Shown here piece after piece: positions 26,674 to 35,641 of a stretch of DNA of 64,000 bases (positions are counted from its first letter, which is position 1; each line of letters begins with the position of its first letter). Both the position numbers and the translations under genes were made by a program. The notes below the pieces were generated by a model, which saw only the letters and a program-made list of their open reading frames with translations, did not search any database and was not told the origin of the DNA. Origin of the DNA: UBA4781 sp963556045 (GTDB lineage: Bacteria > Chloroflexota > Anaerolineae > Anaerolineales > Anaerolineaceae); contig CAUVYA020000002.1 in assembly GCA_963556045.3 (NCBI GenBank), positions 682,001 to 746,000 on the forward strand, given 5' to 3'.

Positions 26674-26685
26674 TGGTTCATCTCC

Positions 26686-29600
26686 TTATGTATTAACAGC
26701 CAGTTTTTCAAGTGCTGCAAATAATTTCTGCTTCCACATTCCATCTTCTATGGTGAAACGCGGATAGTATTCATTTTTTCCACTACGCCAATCCGGTTCC
26801 AACGACATAAGAGCTCTACGCTTGATGCTTTCTGGCAGAGGTGGATACCGCAAGATGAGCTGTTTTGATTCCACGCTGATGGAATACAGACCAGCCTGTT
26901 CTGCTTTTAATTTTATACCGGTCTGCCAGATCAGGTTAAGGACTTCTGCCGGAGGGGTGCCAAAACGATCCTGAAATTCTGCACGCATCTCTTCAAAACC
27001 TGATTCTTTATTGATGCGTGATAATTTGCGGTACATCTCCAGACGCACACCCGCATCGGGGATATAACTGGCAGGAATGGAGGTTGGCAGGGGTAATTCT
27101 ACACTCACGAAGGGGCGCAGCTCTGATTGTTCCATTGATATATTCAATTTTGTTGTGAGTGTTTCATTATCCCCCTTCAACACCCTGACCGCCTCTGAAA
27201 GCAAGCGAGTATAGAGATAAAACCCGACTGCTGCAATATGCCCATGCTGCTGTGTACCCAGTAAGTCTCCCGCACCACGCATTTCCAGATCACGCATGGC
27301 GATCGAGTAACCGGATCCAAGCTGCGAATTTTCAGCGATCACTTCCAGGCGTTCCAGACCATCAACGGTCGGTTTACGTTTGGTATTGAAGAAGAAATAC
27401 GCATAAGCGCGCTGAGTGCCACGTCCCACCCGACCGCGCAGTTGATACAGTTGTGCCAGCCCGAATGTGTCTCCACGATCTACGATGAGCGTGTTGGCAT
27501 TGGGAATATCCAGACCGGATTCAATGATAGAGGTAGAAAGCAGTACATCCACTTTTTGCTGCGTGAATTCATGCATTACATTCGCCAGTTTTTTTTCGGG
27601 CATCTGTCCATGTGCCACCGCGATACGTGCTTCTGGAACAATGGCGCGCAAACGCTCGGCAAAAGAATGAATGGTCTGCACGCGGTTATGTACAAAGAAA
27701 ACCTGTCCACCTCGATCCAGTTCTCGCAGGATGGCTCTACGAACGATCTCCGAATCATATCCCCCTACATGAGTGGTGACAGGCAGGCGATCGGTAGGAG
27801 CAGTATTGATCATGGAAATATCACGTATTCCCGAAAGAGCCATATACAGAGTACGAGGGATGGGTGTGGCAGTAAGCGTCAGCACGTCAATTCGGGTGCG
27901 CATCTTTTTGAAAAATTCCTTGTGCATCACTCCAAAGCGCTGCTCTTCATCAATAATGAGCAAACCCAGGTCATTGAATTCAACATCTTTTTGCAACAAA
28001 CGGTGTGTACCGATGATGATATCAATTTCACCGGCTGCCAATGCGAGTAGGATATCCTGCTGTTCTGCATCAGTACGGAAACGCGAGAGCATCTCCACAT
28101 TCACAGGGAATGAGGACAAACGCTGTTTGAAGGTTTCAAAATGCTGCTGTGCCAGAACGGTAGTTGGCACCAGCATGGCAACCTGTTTCCCATCCATCGC
28201 GGCTTTAAAGGCAGCCCGCACCGCAACCTCGGTTTTACCATAACCCACATCACCGCACAACAAGCGATCCATTGGACGAGCTTTTTCCATATCCCGTTTA
28301 ACATCCTCGATCGCCTGAAGTTGATCTTCCGTTTCATCATACGGAAAGCTGGCTTCCAATTCCCGCTGCCAGTCGCTATCTACTGCAAAGGGATACCCTT
28401 CAACAGATTGGCGATGTGTATACAATTCCAGCAGCTCTTTTGCCACATACTGCACAGCCTGCTTCACACGTACTTTCATCCCCGCCCAGGATTGGCTTCC
28501 CAGGGATGACAGTTTGGGTGGGCGCGCATCCGGACCAATATACAGGGAAACCCGATCAGACTGGTAAACGGGTACGTATAATTCATCTCCATCTGCAAAT
28601 TGCAGGAACAGATATTCTTTTTCCACACCATCCAGCGTACGTTTCACCAGACCCTGAAAGAGAGCAATACCGTATTCGAAATGGACTACATGATCACCGG
28701 GTTTGAAACTGCTAAAATCAAATACCGTGATGTCCTGCTGGCTCCTGCGCCTGCGCTTGCGAATGGCGGGCTGCCAGCCAAAGATCTCTTCGTCACTGAT
28801 GGTGGTATGAACCGATGCATCCGGATAGGTTATTTTCCATCCTGATGACAGATTCTTGTTCATGAACTCTATACTTGCGGGATCCATCGTTGGCGCTGAA
28901 AAACGTTCCTGCCATAATTTTTGCAGACGTTCCGTTTGGCTGCTGACGATGGTGAGTTTATGCCCTGCTTCCATTTCATCTTTCATGGTGTCCAGCAGAT
29001 CATCCAATTTCCCTCCAAAGCGAGGTGCCGGTTGGATGGTTTGCCTGAAGAGCTGTGTATTTTCTACACCTGAAAAGCTCATATTGAGCGGCGTGAAAGG
29101 TGTCATCTGATCATATAACTCTGACCATGAAAAATAAGGGGAAGGGAACGTTCGCGGCAGCTTCTTTTCCTCGATTAATTGCGTCCGCAATTCAAGGGAA
29201 TCCTTTTCCACCTCTTCTGAAATGGTTATTAAAATATCCCTGTCATCCAGAAAGATGAGAGTCCCCTTCGGCAGGTAAGATAAAAGAGAGCTCGCGTTGG
29301 GATGCAGAACACTGATATCACGCTCTACGGGCTGGATATTCTGCTCTGTTTTCCAGTTTTCTGGCAGCAGAAATTCCCTGGCAGGAACCAGAGTGCACTG
29401 GATCAATGGTTGGATAGAACGCTGGCTGATCTCATCAAAACTGCGAATGGATTCTATCGCATCCCCGAAGAATTCAATGCGGATAGGATGTTCCTGATCC
29501 ATCAGCCAGATATCCACGATGCCCCCGCGGCGGGAAAAATGACCCGTTCCTGTCACAATCTCGTGGAATTCGTAGCCCAGCCGCACCATTTGCCTCAACA

Positions 29601-30075
29601 ACCATTCCATGTCAAGATTTTCACCAATTTTTAGGATCCTGCGTGCAAGGATGAAATCCCGTCTGGGAAGGGTGCGAGCCATGATGCTTTTTACGGAAGC
29701 GATGATGAAGGTATGCTCTCCATCTGGTTTCTGTCCCGGTATCCAGTAGCGCGAGAGTGCATTCAAAACGGCAATACGTCCCGTTCGGGTAGTTTCCTCC
29801 CAATCTGACGCCTCGTAGAAAATGGGTACAGGCTCAGAAAAGAGCATGCCTTGAGCATGGTCATCCCACAGGGATAGTTCTTCCATAAGAACCTGTGCCC
29901 GACTGGCTTGTCCGGTGATAAAAAGGATCGGAACCTGTGTTTGACTCTGGACTGCTAACGCGAAAGGAACTCGGACAGGTCGTACCAATCCCAGTGGACC
30001 GGGATCAATACCCTGCTTCAGAGAAGCAAGTACATTCTTATAACCATCCAGTTCAGAAAAACGTAACGGGATCAT
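26686..30075 (-). CDS. mfd: Transcription-repair coupling factor Mfd
   Basis: Mfd removes RNA polymerase stalled at lesions and recruits the Uvr system. The 1129-residue protein has the UvrB-like N-terminal part, the RNA-polymerase-interaction (CarD-like) module (FKPGDHVVHFEYGIALFQG), the RecG-like motor with Walker A GDVGYGKTEVA and DEEQRFG box, the TRG segment, and a C-terminal domain. The ATG overlaps the pth stop by four bases, and uvrB follows 12 bases downstream, so three genes with related stress roles are co-transcribed. Confidence 0.96.
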   Translation of the reverse strand: MIPLRFSELDGYKNVLASLKQGIDPGPLGLVRPVRVPFALAVQSQTQVPILFITGQASRAQVLMEELSLWDDHAQGMLFSEPVPIFYEASDWEETTRTGRIAVLNALSRYWIPGQKPDGEHTFIIASVKSIMARTLPRRDFILARRILKIGENLDMEWLLRQMVRLGYEFHEIVTGTGHFSRRGGIVDIWLMDQEHPIRIEFFGDAIESIRSFDEISQRSIQPLIQCTLVPAREFLLPENWKTEQNIQPVERDISVLHPNASSLLSYLPKGTLIFLDDRDILITISEEVEKDSLELRTQLIEEKKLPRTFPSPYFSWSELYDQMTPFTPLNMSFSGVENTQLFRQTIQPAPRFGGKLDDLLDTMKDEMEAGHKLTIVSSQTERLQKLWQERFSAPTMDPASIEFMNKNLSSGWKITYPDASVHTTISDEEIFGWQPAIRKRRRRSQQDITVFDFSSFKPGDHVVHFEYGIALFQGLVKRTLDGVEKEYLFLQFADGDELYVPVYQSDRVSLYIGPDARPPKLSSLGSQSWAGMKVRVKQAVQYVAKELLELYTHRQSVEGYPFAVDSDWQRELEASFPYDETEDQLQAIEDVKRDMEKARPMDRLLCGDVGYGKTEVAVRAAFKAAMDGKQVAMLVPTTVLAQQHFETFKQRLSSFPVNVEMLSRFRTDAEQQDILLALAAGEIDIIIGTHRLLQKDVEFNDLGLLIIDEEQRFGVMHKEFFKKMRTRIDVLTLTATPIPRTLYMALSGIRDISMINTAPTDRLPVTTHVGGYDSEIVRRAILRELDRGGQVFFVHNRVQTIHSFAERLRAIVPEARIAVAHGQMPEKKLANVMHEFTQQKVDVLLSTSIIESGLDIPNANTLIVDRGDTFGLAQLYQLRGRVGRGTQRAYAYFFFNTKRKPTVDGLERLEVIAENSQLGSGYSIAMRDLEMRGAGDLLGTQQHGHIAAVGFYLYTRLLSEAVRVLKGDNETLTTKLNISMEQSELRPFVSVELPLPTSIPASYIPDAGVRLEMYRKLSRINKESGFEEMRAEFQDRFGTPPAEVLNLIWQTGIKLKAEQAGLYSISVESKQLILRYPPLPESIKRRALMSLEPDWRSGKNEYYPRFTIEDGMWKQKLFAALEKLAVNT

Positions 30076-30665
30076 TCATCATCCATAAAGGTACCGTTAA
30101 AGTGTGTCATGGCGATCTCGATACCGGATTGTAAAACCATTTCAACTGCGTCGGCAGCCTGATCGAGAACTACAGTCAGTTTTTTCTTATCGGTCGACTG
30201 GAAACTCTTCAATACAAAATCAACAACTCCTTCGCCCTCATGCTTCGGGCGTCCAATCCCCACACGCAGTCGTGGGAAATCACGGGTTGAAATTTTCTCA
30301 ATGATAGATTCCATACCGTGATGTCCTGCTGCCCCACCAGAAGCACGTAACCGTATGCGACCGAAGGGAAGATCGAGATCATCATAGATGACCAGTAAAT
30401 TTTCAGTTTGAATGTTATAGAGCCTTTGCAGCGGACCGACCGAGAGACCAGAGTTGTTCATAAAAGTTTGCGGTTTGGCAAGGATGATCGAATGATCTTT
30501 AAAAACACCTTCGCCTGTCAACGCATTCTTGCGTTTCCTTTTCAATTCGATCTGCCAGCGGTCTGCAAGTACATCCGCCACCATAAAACCAACATTGTGA
30601 CGGTTGTCTTCATATTGTTTACCCGGATTGCCCAAACCCACGATCAAAATTTTCTCTGCTGTCAT
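30072..30665 (-). CDS. pth: Peptidyl-tRNA hydrolase
   Basis: Releases tRNA from prematurely dropped peptidyl-tRNA. The 197 residues carry the family motifs VGLGNPGKQYEDNRHNVGF (with the catalytic His), KPQTFMNNSG and GGAAGHHGMESI. The ATG at 30665 is chosen over the adjoining GTG because an AAGGA lies seven bases farther upstream. The order pth-mfd is also found in other bacteria. Confidence 0.96.
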   Translation of the reverse strand: MTAEKILIVGLGNPGKQYEDNRHNVGFMVADVLADRWQIELKRKRKNALTGEGVFKDHSIILAKPQTFMNNSGLSVGPLQRLYNIQTENLLVIYDDLDLPFGRIRLRASGGAAGHHGMESIIEKISTRDFPRLRVGIGRPKHEGEGVVDFVLKSFQSTDKKKLTVVLDQAADAVEMVLQSGIEIAMTHFNGTFMDDE

Positions 30666-30838
30666 CACGTTTTCCTTAAAAAAATACTAAGCAACTAATT
30701 AGTTTAATACAGAAACGCATTTTTTCCAAATCGCGATATTTTATTATCCTTTCATCATAACGAAAAACCTGGTGAGAAACCAGCAATTATTAATAATTGA
30801 TATAAAACTATTCGCTATCAGCCGTGTTAAAACGGTTA

Positions 30839-30847
30839 TGTTATAAT
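30839..30847 (+). promoter_or_regulatory. Extended -10 promoter of the small membrane-protein pair
   Basis: TGTTATAAT places a consensus hexamer at 30842-30847 with TG upstream. The leader to the ATG at 30875 would be about 20 bases. No clear -35. Confidence 0.5.
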
Positions 30848-30874
30848 CAAATCACTAGCCACAAGTTGACATCT

Positions 30875-31315
30875 ATGGAAAATTTACCCAATCCACAAGT
30901 TAATGATCCCTCAACATCTGAATCTGCCCCTTCTATTGATAAAAAGAGGCTTTTTTGGATCATCTTTGCTATTATCATCATACTGGCTGCTACTATATAT
31001 GGAATTTTCTGGCTTACAAGAGCAGGACCAGATACAACCAGCCAGGTACGAGATATCTTTATCATCGTATTGGCATTTGAATCTTTAGTGATTGGCATTG
31101 CTCTGGTCATCCTGGTGATGCAATTAGCTTTACTGACCAATATGCTGCAAACAGAGATTAAACCTATCATCAGCGATGCCAGAGAAACCATTGATACTGT
31201 CAAAGGAACTACCAATTTTCTCAGCAAAAGGGCAGTAGAGCCAGTTATCAAAGTCAACAGCTATGTGATCGGTGCCAGAAAAATATTTGAGATGCTGGGT
31301 ATTATTAAAAAATAA
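30875..31315 (+). CDS. Small membrane protein, unknown function
   Basis: A 146-residue protein with two hydrophobic helices (about residues 25-47 and 62-88) and a C-terminal amphipathic region (TEIKPIISDARETIDTVKGT) like that of DUF948-type or YtxH-partner proteins. The open frame begins at 30824, but that would place its N-terminus upstream of the promoter, so I start at the ATG at 30875. It precedes a YtxH gene by 26 bases, and both probably act at the envelope. Confidence 0.65.
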   Translation: MENLPNPQVNDPSTSESAPSIDKKRLFWIIFAIIIILAATIYGIFWLTRAGPDTTSQVRDIFIIVLAFESLVIGIALVILVMQLALLTNMLQTEIKPIISDARETIDTVKGTTNFLSKRAVEPVIKVNSYVIGARKIFEMLGIIKK

Positions 31316-31341
31316 CAATTACTTCCAAAGGAGGATGTGAT

Positions 31342-31692
31342 ATGTCTGATCGTGACAATTTTGGATCTTTTTTTTCAGGTTTTCTGGTAGGTGGCATTGC
31401 AGGCGCAATCGCGGCGCTGCTGCTCGCTCCCCAAACTGGCGATGAAACACGCAAGCAAATTAAAGAAAAGTCCATAGAACTTCGTGACAAAGCTTCTACT
31501 TATGTAGATGAGGTAGTCACAACGACTGAAAAAGTCGTGGATGAAGTATCTGATAAAACGGGCGAATTCATTGATTCGACCAAAAGGAAAGCTGCCGAAG
31601 TTGCTGAAAAAGGTCAGGTCTTGCTCGAAACCAAAGCAGAAAAACCTGCTCCTGCAAAAAAAGCATCTACATCAAAGAAAACAACCAAATAA
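31342..31692 (+). CDS. YtxH-domain protein
   Basis: A 116-residue protein with the glycine/alanine-rich membrane segment GFLVGGIAGAIAALLLAPQT and the following GDETRKQIKEK typical of YtxH (general-stress, envelope-associated) proteins. The rest is a long charged helix ending in a Lys/Ala-rich tail. A strong AAAGGAGG site lies before the ATG. It is the second gene of a pair and is followed by a hairpin terminator. Confidence 0.88.
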   Translation: MSDRDNFGSFFSGFLVGGIAGAIAALLLAPQTGDETRKQIKEKSIELRDKASTYVDEVVTTTEKVVDEVSDKTGEFIDSTKRKAAEVAEKGQVLLETKAEKPAPAKKASTSKKTTK

Positions 31693-31718
31693 TAATTCAA
31701 CCTTCGTAACAATAAGGA

Positions 31719-31752
31719 AGCAGGGTGTTTCTTAACATCCTGCTCTTTCATT
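31719..31752 (+). terminator. Rho-independent terminator
   Basis: Arms AGCAGGGTGTT (31719-31729) and AACATCCTGCT (31734-31744), with one G-T pair, enclose a four-base loop and are followed by CTTTCATTT. It overlaps the 3' end of the convergent nnr gene. Confidence 0.7.
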
Positions 31753-33335
31753 TAACTCTCTCAGTACACCTGCGATTGCATTAATCACATCCCGCGCCAT
31801 CACACATGCGGCATGACCAATATGCTTTTCGGCGAGCACCCCGGCTCGGGCATGCATCCAGGCAGCCCCGCAGGCGGCATCGAACGGTTTCACCCCCTGT
31901 GCAAGCAATCCACTCAGCATACCTGCCAGCACATCCCCGCTGCCGGCAGTGGCGAGTGCCGGAGTAGCTATCGGAATTTTTGCTACCTGTCCTCCGGGTC
32001 TGCGATCACGGTCAATGCACCTTTCAATACCACCACACATTTCCAATCCACAGCAGCCGAACGTACAATTGAAATACGATCAGACTGAATTTCCTGTATG
32101 GTTTTTCCGGTCAAACGTGCCATTTCACCGGGATGCGGTGTAAGGATGGTTTTTGCAGGCAATGTGTCCTTAAAATCAGGTATTTCGCACAGTAAATTCA
32201 AACCATCCGCATCCAGCACCACCCCGTTCACCCTGCAATTTTCCACATTCTTCAGTGTTTTTAGAAGATCTTGATAAAAAGCCAGTGTATCTCTGCCTGA
32301 ACCCCAACCAGGTCCGATCAATATCGAGCTTGCTCTCGTCAATAATCTTTCTATCTCACAGTCTGCGTTTGCGGTAAAACCCGCCTGAGTTTCATTCAGG
32401 AATACCCAGGTCGCTTCCGGCAATGTTCCAGCCAGCATGTGCTGAACAGATGGTATAGTCGCAATTTGCACCAATCCGGTACCACTGCGATATGCTGCCT
32501 GCCCAGCTAGATAAGCTGCACCAGGATACTTCTGTGACCCGGCAAACAGCAGCGCAGTTCCAAAGGTACCTTTATGCGCCTGTATGGAACGTCTGGGTAA
32601 GATTGAACGGACCGCAGACTGCTCAACACAATAATCCGAAATACCTCGCCAACCTTGCAGTTCGACCGGCAGCGCAATATCCACCACATCCAGCTCACCG
32701 ATGTATTCAAAAGTGGGGAAACACAGCATGCCCTGTTTCACAGCTGCCATGCAGATGGTCCAATCAGCATGCAGGGTATCTTCATCTGCCCGTCCCAGAT
32801 CACAATCCACGCCAGAGGGACAATCTAGTGCGATACAGTATGGCAAATTGTCCTTTTCTTTGAGATGGCTCAACACCTGTTTAACTACACCGTGTAGCGG
32901 CAGTCGAATGCCGGTGCCCAGAATACCATCCAGCAGAATATCAGCCTGCTGCACAGCGGCATCCAGTTGTTTCAAGTGCTCATCCTGACTGTGAAAACAA
33001 AGAGTACCTCCTGCCCGCAGGTAATTTTGCACTAATTCATCCTGAGAATCGTGATCTTTCAGCAAATATGCCCTGGTGAGCCACCCCTGTTTCTGTAAAA
33101 AGGTCAATGCCACCAGCGTATCACCACCATTATTCCCTGACCCAATCAGCCCTAATGTGGCATGAAAATCCTCTTTTTTCCAACGCTGATAGATCTTTTC
33201 CCCTGCCCCCAAACCGGCATTTTGCATCATCTGTGCGTAGGTCAAACCCTGCTGGTCAGCTTCCTGTTCCAATCTACGCATCTGCTCAACTGTAACGATC
33301 GTGTACAAGTCTGCCTCCAAGTCATCTTTCTTCAT
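31732..33335 (-). pseudogene. nnr: Bifunctional NAD(P)HX epimerase/dehydratase, one frameshift
   Basis: The intact protein repairs hydrated NAD(P)H: an N-terminal epimerase domain (MRRLEQEADQQGLTYAQMMQ, GSGNNGGDTLVAL) and a C-terminal ADP-dependent dehydratase (GPGWGSGRDT, LTPHPGEMARLTG, TAGSGDVLAGMLSG). The first frame stops at 31983 after VIADPEDR, while the dehydratase continues in the -1 frame as GQVAKIPIATPALATAGSGD. Adding one G in a GGACAGG context (complement of 31986-31992) restores the expected DPEGQVAK. It is therefore a recent loss or a sequencing error. I start at the ATG at 33335; an ATG at 33356 is also possible. Confidence 0.85.
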
Positions 33336-33362
33336 TATATTGGATTCTTCAAGCATTATTCA

Positions 33363-33370
33363 GATATAAT
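33363..33370. promoter_or_regulatory. Overlapping divergent -10 elements between nnr and the spermidine-synthase-like gene
   Basis: On the + strand TATAAT at 33365-33370 is six bases from the ATG at 33377. On the - strand TATATC (33368-33363) is six bases from the alternative nnr ATG at 33356. Both would give leaderless messages, and polymerase could not occupy both at once. Confidence 0.4.
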
Positions 33371-33376
33371 CGACCT

Positions 33377-34939
33377 ATGCAGCGAAGAATTTTCACCACC
33401 ATTTTTTTCACCGGTCTGGTCAGCCTTGCGATCGAGCTTTCCGCATCACGACTACTATCCAACTACTTCGGTTCCAGTAATCTTATCTGGGCTTGTATCA
33501 TCGGCTCCATCCTCATTTATATGACTATCGGCTCAACACTGGGTGGGAAACGCGCAGATCGTTCACCCCGTGAAGAATCTCTCTATGAAACCGTTATATG
33601 GGCTGCTTTCACCACCGGTCTGATCCCATCACTTTCAAAACCACTCCTGCGGTTAGCCAGTCAGGCGATGGACCATTTGGAAGTTGCGCCTCTGGTGATC
33701 ACATTTGCAGTTGTGCTGCTGTTGTTTAGCGCTCCGATGATCCTGTTGAGCATGTCCTCTCCGTTTGCAATTCGGCTGCTGGTAGATACAACGCAAAGGT
33801 CAGGCAACCTTGCCGGAAAAGTGTATGCCATTTCAACCGTTGGATCGTTCATCGGCACTTTTCTACCGGTACTGGTGCTTATCCCCAGCCTTGGAACCTA
33901 CCATACCTTTCTTGTATTAAGCGGGATCCTGTTCCTGGTCAGCTTCTTCGGTCTTTTCAAGACAAATATCGGTTGGAAAAAAATGCTCGCGAAATATGGT
34001 TGGATGGTAGTCATGGTAGTACTGTTCGCCTGGATAAGTCTGCGCGGCAGCGACAAAATCGCAGAAGGGTTGATCTACGAAACCGAATCGCAGTACAACT
34101 ACATTCAAGTCCAGCAGCAATCTGGTTTTACTCTGCTGCGGTTGAACGAAGGGCAGGGCATTCATTCCATCTATCATCCTGATACGCTTAATTATCAGGC
34201 AACCTGGCGTCAGGTAATTGCCGCGCCGTTCTTCAATGCACCCCCGTATCAACCCACGGATGTGCACAACATAGCCATTCTTGGATTAGCCGGCGGCACC
34301 AGCGCTCGTCAGGCTGCCAGTGTCTTTCCTGATAGCCATATTGACGGTTTTGAAATAGATAAAACCATCATTGATGTTGGCGAACAATTTTTCGGGTTGG
34401 GTGATATTTCAAATTTATCTGTGTACGCGCAAGATGCCCGCCTTGGGCTGCGTGGTTCGAATACAAAATATCAAATCATCTCGATCGATGCATACCGCCC
34501 ACCCTATATTCCTGCACACCTCACAACCATAGAATTCTTCAGCGAAGTCTATGACCATCTGTCAGATGATGGTGTACTGGTCATCAACGTTGCCCAGATA
34601 GGTGGAGATCGGCGTCTGGTGGACGCACTGGCTACCACCATCAAGCAAGTCTTTCCCTGTGTCTATATCAGCGACGTTCCAAACACCTTCAATTCAATTA
34701 TCTACGCGACCCATTCCCAAACAACTGTGGAGAATTTGTTCGCCAATTATCTTCTTATGGATAGTGCTGGGAATATGCCGCTTTTACTGAAAGATACGCT
34801 CGAAACGACCATCATCAATTTGCAACAAGTGGGTAAGAGTGATCTTGTGTTTACGGATGATAAGGCGCCTGTGGAGCAGTTAGTGAACAGAATGCTTATT
34901 GATTTTTATCTAACCGGAGGGATAGAAAAACTACAATGA
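33377..34939 (+). CDS. Membrane protein fused to a spermidine-synthase-like domain
   Basis: The N-terminal half (to about residue 220) has six or so transmembrane helices. The C-terminal half is a class-I methyltransferase fold of the spermidine synthase family, with IAILGLAGGTSARQAAS near residue 300, FEIDKTIIDVGEQFFGL, and a DARLGL/ISIDAYRPPYIP stretch. The DAYRPPY segment replaces the usual DxTDP of true aminopropyltransferases, so polyamine synthesis is not assured. It begins at a promoter directly in front of its ATG and its stop overlaps the next gene by four bases. Confidence 0.82.
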   Translation: MQRRIFTTIFFTGLVSLAIELSASRLLSNYFGSSNLIWACIIGSILIYMTIGSTLGGKRADRSPREESLYETVIWAAFTTGLIPSLSKPLLRLASQAMDHLEVAPLVITFAVVLLLFSAPMILLSMSSPFAIRLLVDTTQRSGNLAGKVYAISTVGSFIGTFLPVLVLIPSLGTYHTFLVLSGILFLVSFFGLFKTNIGWKKMLAKYGWMVVMVVLFAWISLRGSDKIAEGLIYETESQYNYIQVQQQSGFTLLRLNEGQGIHSIYHPDTLNYQATWRQVIAAPFFNAPPYQPTDVHNIAILGLAGGTSARQAASVFPDSHIDGFEIDKTIIDVGEQFFGLGDISNLSVYAQDARLGLRGSNTKYQIISIDAYRPPYIPAHLTTIEFFSEVYDHLSDDGVLVINVAQIGGDRRLVDALATTIKQVFPCVYISDVPNTFNSIIYATHSQTTVENLFANYLLMDSAGNMPLLLKDTLETTIINLQQVGKSDLVFTDDKAPVEQLVNRMLIDFYLTGGIEKLQ

Positions 34940-35604
34940 AAACCCTGTATAAAACGCTTCTATGCATAATTTTCTTTTTTGTGGTCATTTTAAGTGGAAT
35001 CCGCCTGTGCCTGACATCCACTTTCATAGACCTGCAATACAATGTCTTCGGTGTTCCAGAAGATGTATATGGATTCACCCTCGAGGAACGAACAGAATAT
35101 GCGTATCAATCTATTGATTATTTATTAGGGAAGGTCACCGACCAGGAATACAAATCCCTTACATTTGCAAATGGAGATACCCTTTTCAATCAACGAGAAT
35201 TCAGTCACATGCAAGACGTGCGAGATCTGACAGTGCTTGCGATGCGCGTGTGGTATATATCCCTCGCATTATTGCTGATCGGAATATTTACGGGACAGCA
35301 CAAAGGATGGCAGCGGGAAATAATGCAAGCCGGGAAAACAGCCGGCATCGTTATCATCTTCTTCATCCTTGCCGTATTAATCTCCGTCACTCTGAATTTT
35401 GACCAGCTCTTTACCACCTTTCATCATCTTTTCTTTGAAGGAGATACCTGGTTATTTTATTCCAGCGATGCCCTTATCCGTCTCTTCCCAATGCCATTCT
35501 GGGTAAATGTATTTATAGCAATAGGTTTAATCAGTGCTCTACTGGCGATCATCCTGTATCTTTTTTGCAGAAAAGGGCTACAAAGAATAACAAAAGAGGT
35601 GTAG
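34936..35604 (+). CDS. Lit-like integral membrane protein (TIGR01906/DUF1461)
   Basis: A 222-residue protein with four transmembrane helices. The extracytoplasmic loop includes FNQREFSHMQDVRDL (His91), the segment that carries the conserved histidine in TIGR01906 proteins. This family includes Lit, which moves an acyl chain within lipoproteins to give the lyso form. Several lipoproteins are encoded in this window. Translational coupling (ATGA) to the membrane spermidine-synthase-like gene suggests a joint role. Activity is inferred from family membership. Confidence 0.75.
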   Translation: MKTLYKTLLCIIFFFVVILSGIRLCLTSTFIDLQYNVFGVPEDVYGFTLEERTEYAYQSIDYLLGKVTDQEYKSLTFANGDTLFNQREFSHMQDVRDLTVLAMRVWYISLALLLIGIFTGQHKGWQREIMQAGKTAGIVIIFFILAVLISVTLNFDQLFTTFHHLFFEGDTWLFYSSDALIRLFPMPFWVNVFIAIGLISALLAIILYLFCRKGLQRITKEV

Positions 35605-35633
35605 TGACAGCACCTACACCTCTTCATTCTTTT
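35595..35633. terminator. Rho-independent terminator overlapping a stop codon
   Basis: Arms AGAGGTGTAG (35595-35604) and CTACACCTCT (35614-35623) with a nine-base loop, then T-rich TCATTCTTTT. The left arm includes the stop codon of the Lit-like gene. The A-rich left flank allows use by the convergent ABC ATPase gene. Confidence 0.75.
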
Positions 35634-35641
35634 GTGCTCGC

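Noticed and set aside
31983..32046. Programmed -1 frameshift in nnr
   Set aside because: No X-XXY-YYZ slippery heptamer at the break; a missing G explains the shift, and the same context breaks the MFS gene.
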